DNA of 28,000 nt, taken from an uncultured Oscillospiraceae bacterium (lineage in GTDB: Bacteria; Bacillota; Clostridia; Oscillospirales; Oscillospiraceae). The DNA is taken from contig CAAFMG010000038.1 of NCBI GenBank assembly GCA_900763965.1, positions 1 through 28,000 on the forward strand, in the 5' to 3' direction. Below, piece after piece: positions 23,301 to 28,000 of the stretch (positions are counted from its first letter, which is position 1; the number at the start of each line of letters is the position of its first letter). Below the pieces are notes generated by a model. That model was given only the letters and a program-made list of their open reading frames with translations. It made no database searches and had not been told where the DNA came from. A program made the translations under genes and the position numbers.

Positions 23301-23395
23301 GGCTTATGCCACTACGAGAGAAAATGGTGTTTACTACGATAAGGTAGAACACCTCGGAGCTCTACCCCAGTCGTATTTTACGGTACGACTGGGGT
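23301..23395 (+). ncRNA. tracrRNA of the type II-C CRISPR-Cas system
   Basis: A small RNA predicted from position, promoter and structure. 23301-23340 is the anti-repeat region, ending in ACTACGAT. It is followed by AAGG, a stem GGTAGA/TCTACC (23343-23348 with 23361-23366), the segment GCTCTACCCC, and a final 12-bp hairpin ACCCCAGTCGTA/TACGACTGGGGT (23364-23375 with 23384-23395). This order closely matches the Neisseria meningitidis tracrRNA, which has ACAAT-AAGG, a nexus stem, GCTCTGCCCC and a terminal hairpin. It would pair with crRNA repeats and load Cas9. The last hairpin has no T-run, so transcription may continue into cas9. The 3' end is therefore uncertain. Confidence 0.85.
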
Positions 23396-23428
23396 ATCTA
23401 CGTTTATAGAGGAAAGGGTGACAACGCA

Positions 23429-26400
23429 ATGAATATGGAATCGAAGCACTACACATTAGGACTGGACATTGGCATTGCATCCATTGGCTGGGCGGTTCTC
23501 AACAACAACGTGGATGGCACGCCAGACCGAATCATCGACCTGGGCGTTCGATTATTTGAATCAGCCGAAGTTCAAAATACGGGCGAGAGTCTTGCAGCGC
23601 CCCGCCGGAATGCCCGCAGCGCACGGCGCAGACTTCGCCGGCATCGTCACCGCCTGGAGCGGATACGCTATCTTCTGGTGCAGCAGGGCGTACTCACCCA
23701 GGAGGAAATGACCCATTTGTATGACAAGTGCAGTATGCTTTCTCCCTATCAGCTGCGCACAGAGGGGCTTGACCGGATCTTGAATGCGCAGGAGTTTTCA
23801 AGAGTGCTGATTCACCTTGGCCAGCGCCGGGGCTATCTATCCAACAGCACTGCCGAAGAAGCAAAGAACGAGAAAGAAAACGGTGTTATCAAGTCGGCCA
23901 TTTTGGAAAATCAACAGCGCATGGAGCACGGCGGCTATCGAACCATCGGTGAAATGATGTATCGGGATGCAGCATTCTGGGAGACGATAAACGGAATCCG
24001 CTATCACTGTACCCGCAACAAGGCGGGGAACTATCACTTCACAGTTGACCGTGCCTCTATTCTTTCGGAGGTTCACATTCTCTTTGAAGCCCAGCGCCGT
24101 CTTGGTTCTCCCTGGGCATCCCAGGAAACGGAAGACACTTACGCTGCAATTCTGTCCAGTCAGCGCAGCTTTGACGAAGGCCCCGGCGGCGACAGCCCGT
24201 TCCGAAAAGGCATTTCAGAACGTGTTGGCAATTGCACCTTAATTCCAACAGAGCTGCGTGCGGCAAAGGCGGATGAAACCTTTGAATATTTTAAACTTCT
24301 ACAAGACCTCAATCATATGCGCCTGGTGGACAGCAACGGTTCTCACCCCTTGACCCAGCAGCAGCGTGCCCTTCTGGAAGCAGCGGCATTCCGCACGGCA
24401 AACCTGACCTATGGACAGCTGCGTAAAAAGTTAGGGATTTCGGATGAGGTACGGTTTGCGGGCCTTTATTATGGACAGGACTCCATCGAAAAAGCCGAGA
24501 AGAGAAAATGGGCGCAGATGCAGTCCTACCACAAGATACGCACCGCTCTGGATAAGGTGAGCAAGGATGCTATTTCGATGCTTACCCAGGACCAGTTGGA
24601 TGCAATTGGGGAAATTGTAACGGCATATAAGGCGGATGCAGCGCGAATTGAGCATCTTCAGGCAGCTGGAATCCCGAAGGAGTATCATAACGCATTGCTG
24701 TCCCTTTCCTTCTCAAAATATGGAAAGCTTTCGTGCTGCGCAATGCGTAAGCTCATTCCGTTTTTGCAGCAGGGGATGCGTTATGATGAAGCGTGTAAGG
24801 CAGCTGGTATGAATTTTCATGGAGCAAACGGCAACGTGGAGAAGCTCAGCGACTTTCTCGATGAGATAACCAACCCGGTTGTCCGCCGGGCGGTGTCCCA
24901 AACCATCAAGGTTGTCAATGCGGTTGTGCGCACCTACGGAAATCCGGATGCAGTACGCATTGAGCTTGCCCGTGAAATGAGCCATTCCTTTGACGAGCGC
25001 AACAAGATAAAAAAACGGCAGGAGGATGGCAGGCGGAAAAATGAGCAGATAAAGGCGCAAATTCTGGAAACAAAAGCAGGACATCGAGTAACCGGATTGG
25101 ATATTGTAAAATTCAAGCTATTTCAGGAGCAAGATGGCGTATGTCCCTATTCCGGGAAGGCACTGGACGTCCAACGTCTCTATGAGCCGGGGTATGCGGA
25201 TGTTGACCACATCATTCCCTATTCCCGCTGCTTTGATGACAGCTACAGCAATAAAGTTCTGGTGCTTGCCAGCGAGAACCGTCAAAAGGGAAACTGTACG
25301 CCTTATGAATATTTCGGGGCAGATGAACGGCGGTGGCATGAATTTTCTGTCCGTGTGGGGGCCTCTGTTCGGGATTTTAAGAAGCGGCAAAAGCTTCTCA
25401 ATACCTCCTTCGGCGAGGAGCAGGGAAAGGAGTTTATCCAGCGGAATTTGAACGACACCCAGCACATCACCCGTGTTGTGTATAACTATCTGCGCAATAA
25501 CCTCAGTTTTGCAGATTCTACCTACGCCAACGCACCGGTTCAGGCAGTGAGCGGCACGGTGACAGCAACGCTCCGGGGCAGATGGGGCATCGAAAAGATG
25601 CGTGAAGATGGCGACCTGCACCATTGCAAGGATGCTGTGGTGATTGCAGCAACCAGTCCCTCCATGATACAGCGCCTGAGCAATTACTATAAGGAAGAGG
25701 AACGGCTCTTTATGGGAAAGACCCATTTTGTTGACCCGGAAACCGGCGAGGTACTTACCAGGAAAGCATTTCAGCAGCGCTTCGCTCCCAAATTCCCCCA
25801 ACCGTGGGATCGATTCCGGGAGGAACTGGAAGCCCGCCTGGATCCTGTTAACCCCATGGACGCTGTGATGGCGCTCCATCTGAGCACCTATGAGCCAGAC
25901 GAAGATATCACGCCTGTTTTTGTCTCCCACATGCCGAAGCACACGGTGACCGGGGCGGCCCATGAGGAAACAATTCGCGGCAAAACAGAGACGGGAACCG
26001 TGGCCAAAACAGCCCTCACCGCCTTGAAGCTGGATAAACATGGAGAAATTGAGGGCTATTACAATCCCCAAACGGATCCCCGGCTCTACCAGGCACTGGT
26101 GGAACGACTCAAACAGTTCGGTGGAGACGGCGCAAAGGCGTTTGTAGAGCCGTTCTATAAGCCCAAAAAGGATGGAACCCCTGGCCCCAGAGTGGACAAA
26201 GTAAAAATTGCAAAAAAGGCATCCTTGAGTGTGTCCACCGGCAGAGGCGTGGCAGATAATGGGAATATGGTGCGCATTGATGTGTTCCATGTCCCGGATG
26301 ACGGCTATTATTTTGTCCCCATCTATGTAGCGGACACAAAGAAAGCCGCCCTCCCGTCCAAGGCAGTCGTGGCACACAAGTTGCCGGAAGCATGGAAGCA

Positions 26401-26722
26401 GATGAAGCCGGAACATTTCCTGTTCTCCTTGTTCAAGGGTGATCTGATTCAGTTGGAAAACCGCAAGGGAATTTCGCTTTTGCTGACAAAAGAAGCAATT
26501 GGCGAAAAGACCATCCAGGTCAAATCCGGCTTGTTCTATTTCTGTGGAGCAGATATTTCCAATGGCAGCATCGAAATCGAAACCCATGACCGTCGCTACG
26601 GCAAGAAAAGCTTGGGGCTGAAAACTCTCACAGCCATTGAAAAATACCAGGTTGATGTCCTAGGCAATGTCAACAAAGTAAAACTTCCTGAAAAACGGTT
26701 GGAATTTCGAGGGAGGAAGTAA
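23429..26722 (+). CDS. cas9: CRISPR-associated endonuclease Cas9, type II-C
   Basis: RNA-guided DNA endonuclease of 1097 residues, a compact size typical of type II-C. Domains in order: RuvC-I with GLDIGIASIGWAVL (Asp13 catalytic); arginine-rich bridge helix RRNARSARRRLRR (about 58-80); REC lobe (about 80-500); RuvC-II VRIELARE with Glu512; HNH domain with DVDHIIPYSR (Asp593, His594) and Asn617 in SENRQKGN, the His-Asn spacing of 23 being the same as in S. pyogenes Cas9; RuvC-III DLHHCKDAVVIA with His731, His732 and Asp735; and a C-terminal PAM-interacting region (about 830-1097). All catalytic residues are present. The ATG at 23429 has AGGAAAGGG upstream; an ATG two codons later is possible. 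cas1 and cas2 follow directly. There is no csn2 or cas4, which defines subtype II-C. Third codon positions look AT-richer than in the flanking genes, suggesting horizontal transfer. Confidence 0.97.
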   Translation: MNMESKHYTLGLDIGIASIGWAVLNNNVDGTPDRIIDLGVRLFESAEVQNTGESLAAPRRNARSARRRLRRHRHRLERIRYLLVQQGVLTQEEMTHLYDKCSMLSPYQLRTEGLDRILNAQEFSRVLIHLGQRRGYLSNSTAEEAKNEKENGVIKSAILENQQRMEHGGYRTIGEMMYRDAAFWETINGIRYHCTRNKAGNYHFTVDRASILSEVHILFEAQRRLGSPWASQETEDTYAAILSSQRSFDEGPGGDSPFRKGISERVGNCTLIPTELRAAKADETFEYFKLLQDLNHMRLVDSNGSHPLTQQQRALLEAAAFRTANLTYGQLRKKLGISDEVRFAGLYYGQDSIEKAEKRKWAQMQSYHKIRTALDKVSKDAISMLTQDQLDAIGEIVTAYKADAARIEHLQAAGIPKEYHNALLSLSFSKYGKLSCCAMRKLIPFLQQGMRYDEACKAAGMNFHGANGNVEKLSDFLDEITNPVVRRAVSQTIKVVNAVVRTYGNPDAVRIELAREMSHSFDERNKIKKRQEDGRRKNEQIKAQILETKAGHRVTGLDIVKFKLFQEQDGVCPYSGKALDVQRLYEPGYADVDHIIPYSRCFDDSYSNKVLVLASENRQKGNCTPYEYFGADERRWHEFSVRVGASVRDFKKRQKLLNTSFGEEQGKEFIQRNLNDTQHITRVVYNYLRNNLSFADSTYANAPVQAVSGTVTATLRGRWGIEKMREDGDLHHCKDAVVIAATSPSMIQRLSNYYKEEERLFMGKTHFVDPETGEVLTRKAFQQRFAPKFPQPWDRFREELEARLDPVNPMDAVMALHLSTYEPDEDITPVFVSHMPKHTVTGAAHEETIRGKTETGTVAKTALTALKLDKHGEIEGYYNPQTDPRLYQALVERLKQFGGDGAKAFVEPFYKPKKDGTPGPRVDKVKIAKKASLSVSTGRGVADNGNMVRIDVFHVPDDGYYFVPIYVADTKKAALPSKAVVAHKLPEAWKQMKPEHFLFSLFKGDLIQLENRKGISLLLTKEAIGEKTIQVKSGLFYFCGADISNGSIEIETHDRRYGKKSLGLKTLTAIEKYQVDVLGNVNKVKLPEKRLEFRGRK

Positions 26723-26724
26723 AA

Positions 26725-27621
26725 ATGGAATATCGGAATATCTTCATTGCAAATCCGGCCAAGCTCAGCATCCAACGGAATCAGCTTGTGATCCAGCAGG
26801 AACAGCGGTTCACCGTACCCCTTGAAGACATTTCCAGTATTCTTATCGAAAGCCGACAAGTGACCCTCACCACCTCCGCACTTTCCGCCATTGCAGAGGC
26901 AGGAGTGACGGCATTCCTTTGTGATGAGCGGCATATACCCAGTGCAGTCGTGCTGCCAACCAATCAGTATTGCCGCCAACGGAAGCTGCTGCTTGCCCAG
27001 GTTACATTGCCAAAACCATTGCAAAAGCAGCTTTGGCAGCAGATTGTCAAGCAAAAAATTCGCAATCAGGCATTGTGCCTGCGCTTGCTGAAAAAGCAGG
27101 GGGCGGAAACGCTGGAAGCACTGGCGGATGCCGTGCGCTCTGGCGATAGCGACAATCGGGAGGCGGTGGCTGCCGCTGTCTATTTTCCAGCGCTTTTCGG
27201 AGAGCACTTTTCCAGGGAGCTGGATTGCCTGCAAAATGCAGCTTTAAACTATGGCTATGCCATTTTGCGAGGCTGTATTGCCAGGAATCTGGTGGTACAT
27301 GGTTTGGAGCCATGTCTGGGGCTGCATCATTGCAATGCACAGAATAATTTTAATTTGGCGGATGACTTGATTGAGCCTTACCGCCCGCTGGTAGATTTGT
27401 ATGTTTCCAGCTATGTGGAGCTGACGGGAGAGCTTACACCAAAACGGAAGCAGCAGCTTTTCAATTTGACCAGTTATCTGGTAAAGCAGGGCCAGCGAAA
27501 ATACCGTCTGATGACGGGCGTTGGCCGCTGCTGCGCCTCGTTGGCCTCTTGCATCAGTGAGCAGTCTAAGGACTTGGAATTGCCGCAGCTGATTGCATTG
27601 GAACAGCGGAGCAATGAGTAG
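26725..27621 (+). CDS. cas1: CRISPR integrase Cas1 (type II)
   Basis: A 298-residue integrase subunit that inserts new spacers into the CRISPR array as a complex with Cas2. The start MEYRNIFIANPAKLSIQRNQLVI is typical of type II Cas1. The three metal-binding catalytic residues are visible at the expected spacing: Glu146 in NREAVAAAVYF, His202 in LGLHHCNAQ and Glu217 in DDLIEPYRPLVD (56 and 15 residues apart, as in S. pyogenes Cas1). It begins two bases after the cas9 stop, with GGGAGG inside the cas9 end serving as ribosome-binding site, so it is in one operon with cas9 and cas2. Confidence 0.97.
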   Translation: MEYRNIFIANPAKLSIQRNQLVIQQEQRFTVPLEDISSILIESRQVTLTTSALSAIAEAGVTAFLCDERHIPSAVVLPTNQYCRQRKLLLAQVTLPKPLQKQLWQQIVKQKIRNQALCLRLLKKQGAETLEALADAVRSGDSDNREAVAAAVYFPALFGEHFSRELDCLQNAALNYGYAILRGCIARNLVVHGLEPCLGLHHCNAQNNFNLADDLIEPYRPLVDLYVSSYVELTGELTPKRKQQLFNLTSYLVKQGQRKYRLMTGVGRCCASLASCISEQSKDLELPQLIALEQRSNE

Positions 27622-27934
27622 ACTGATGCGAATCTTGGTGATGTTTGACCTCCCGGTAAAAACCAGCAGCCAGCGGCGGGAAGCCTCGCAATTTCGGAAT
27701 TTTCTGCTGCGAGACGGCTATCATATGGTACAGCTGTCTGTTTATGCCCGCATTTGCAATGGCCGGGATTCCGTGGAAACCCATAAAAAAAGAATCCTTG
27801 CCGCACTTCCCTCCGATGGCTCTGTTCGTATGCTAGTCATAACAGAGCGCCAGTACAGTACCATCGAGCTGCTGATCGGAAATCCGAATTCCAGTGACGA
27901 GCCTCAGGATTATGAGCAATTGATGATTTTTTAG
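27614..27934 (+). CDS. cas2: CRISPR-associated protein Cas2 (type II)
   Basis: A 106-residue Cas2 of ferredoxin-like fold, structural partner of Cas1 in spacer acquisition. The N-terminal strand MRILVMFDLPV carries the conserved Asp12, followed by a YHMVQLSVYARIC strand and LVITERQYSTIELLIG near the C-terminus. The frame is open further upstream, but the ATG at 27614, which overlaps the cas1 stop (ATGAGTAG), gives the usual length and points to translational coupling; an ATG at 27626 is also possible. A terminator follows within 10 bases, so it is the last gene of this cas operon. Confidence 0.95.
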   Translation: MSRLMRILVMFDLPVKTSSQRREASQFRNFLLRDGYHMVQLSVYARICNGRDSVETHKKRILAALPSDGSVRMLVITERQYSTIELLIGNPNSSDEPQDYEQLMIF

Positions 27935-27940
27935 GAAAAA

Positions 27941-27986
27941 CAGCAGGACAATCTCAAAACAGATTGTCCTGCTGTAAGCATTTTTT
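27941..27986 (+). terminator. Terminator of the cas operon
   Basis: CAGCAGGACAATCT (27941-27954) pairs perfectly over 14 bp with AGATTGTCCTGCTG (27961-27974), followed by TAAGCA and TTTTTT. It separates cas2 from whatever lies downstream, where the CRISPR array is expected. Confidence 0.92.
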
Positions 27987-28000
27987 CGCCGACTTTTCCA

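Noticed and set aside
25118..26587. 489-residue - strand open frame inside cas9
   Set aside because: It lies entirely within the HNH-to-C-terminal part of cas9, which carries catalytic motifs; no start signal.
27593..27613. Longer cas2 start upstream at 27593
   Set aside because: It adds residues (MHWNSGA) not found in Cas2 proteins and overlaps deeper into cas1; the ATG at 27614 overlapping the cas1 stop is more typical.

Overview
This 28 kb window most likely comes from the chromosome of a GC-rich, anaerobic, gut-type member of the Clostridia (Bacillota), probably close to Oscillospiraceae/Ruminococcaceae. That placement is an inference from AGGAGG ribosome-binding sites, a T-box leader, a lipoprotein-type Opp binding protein, a NagE-like PTS permease, GC-rich genes separated by AT-rich intergenic regions, and a compact type II-C Cas9. 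No tRNA or rRNA gene was seen.

Layout. (1) 2-910: 3' part of a NagE-type PTS EIICB permease, then a gene-free stretch with two strong hairpins. (2) 1463-4035: a three-gene + strand operon of a macrodomain protein, a von Willebrand A protein and an ADP-ribosylglycohydrolase, which looks like an ADP-ribose signalling or reversal cassette without an obvious transferase. (3) 4096-8151: a LysR regulator divergent from an NSS-family sodium symporter, with overlapping promoters around a dyad, followed by a MATE exporter. (4) 8458-10814: a stand-alone fumarate-reductase/aspartate-oxidase-like flavoprotein (-) divergent from a YhcH-family protein (+). The yhcH leader carries a 106-bp palindromic hairpin element. 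(5) 10881-18099: a - strand operon encoding an Opp/Dpp-type ABC importer (binding lipoprotein, two permeases, two ATPases) and a five-bladed-propeller glycosidase-like protein. This probably takes up a glycoside or glycopeptide and processes it in the cytoplasm. (6) 18738-22735: a membrane-anchored M48-type metallopeptidase with a long C-terminal helical region, and a BrnQ branched-chain amino acid carrier controlled by a complete T-box riboswitch. (7) 23289-27986: a type II-C CRISPR-Cas locus, tracrRNA-cas9-cas1-cas2, closed by a strong terminator. The repeat-spacer array is not in the window.

The best leads are the CRISPR locus, where a consensus promoter drives a Neisseria-like tracrRNA that appears to run on into cas9; the macro/VWA/ARH operon; an apparent five-residue loss directly after the Walker A motif of the OppF ATPase; and the long palindromic element in the yhcH leader. 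Assignments rest on reading motifs and family resemblance by eye. No database search or folding program was run.
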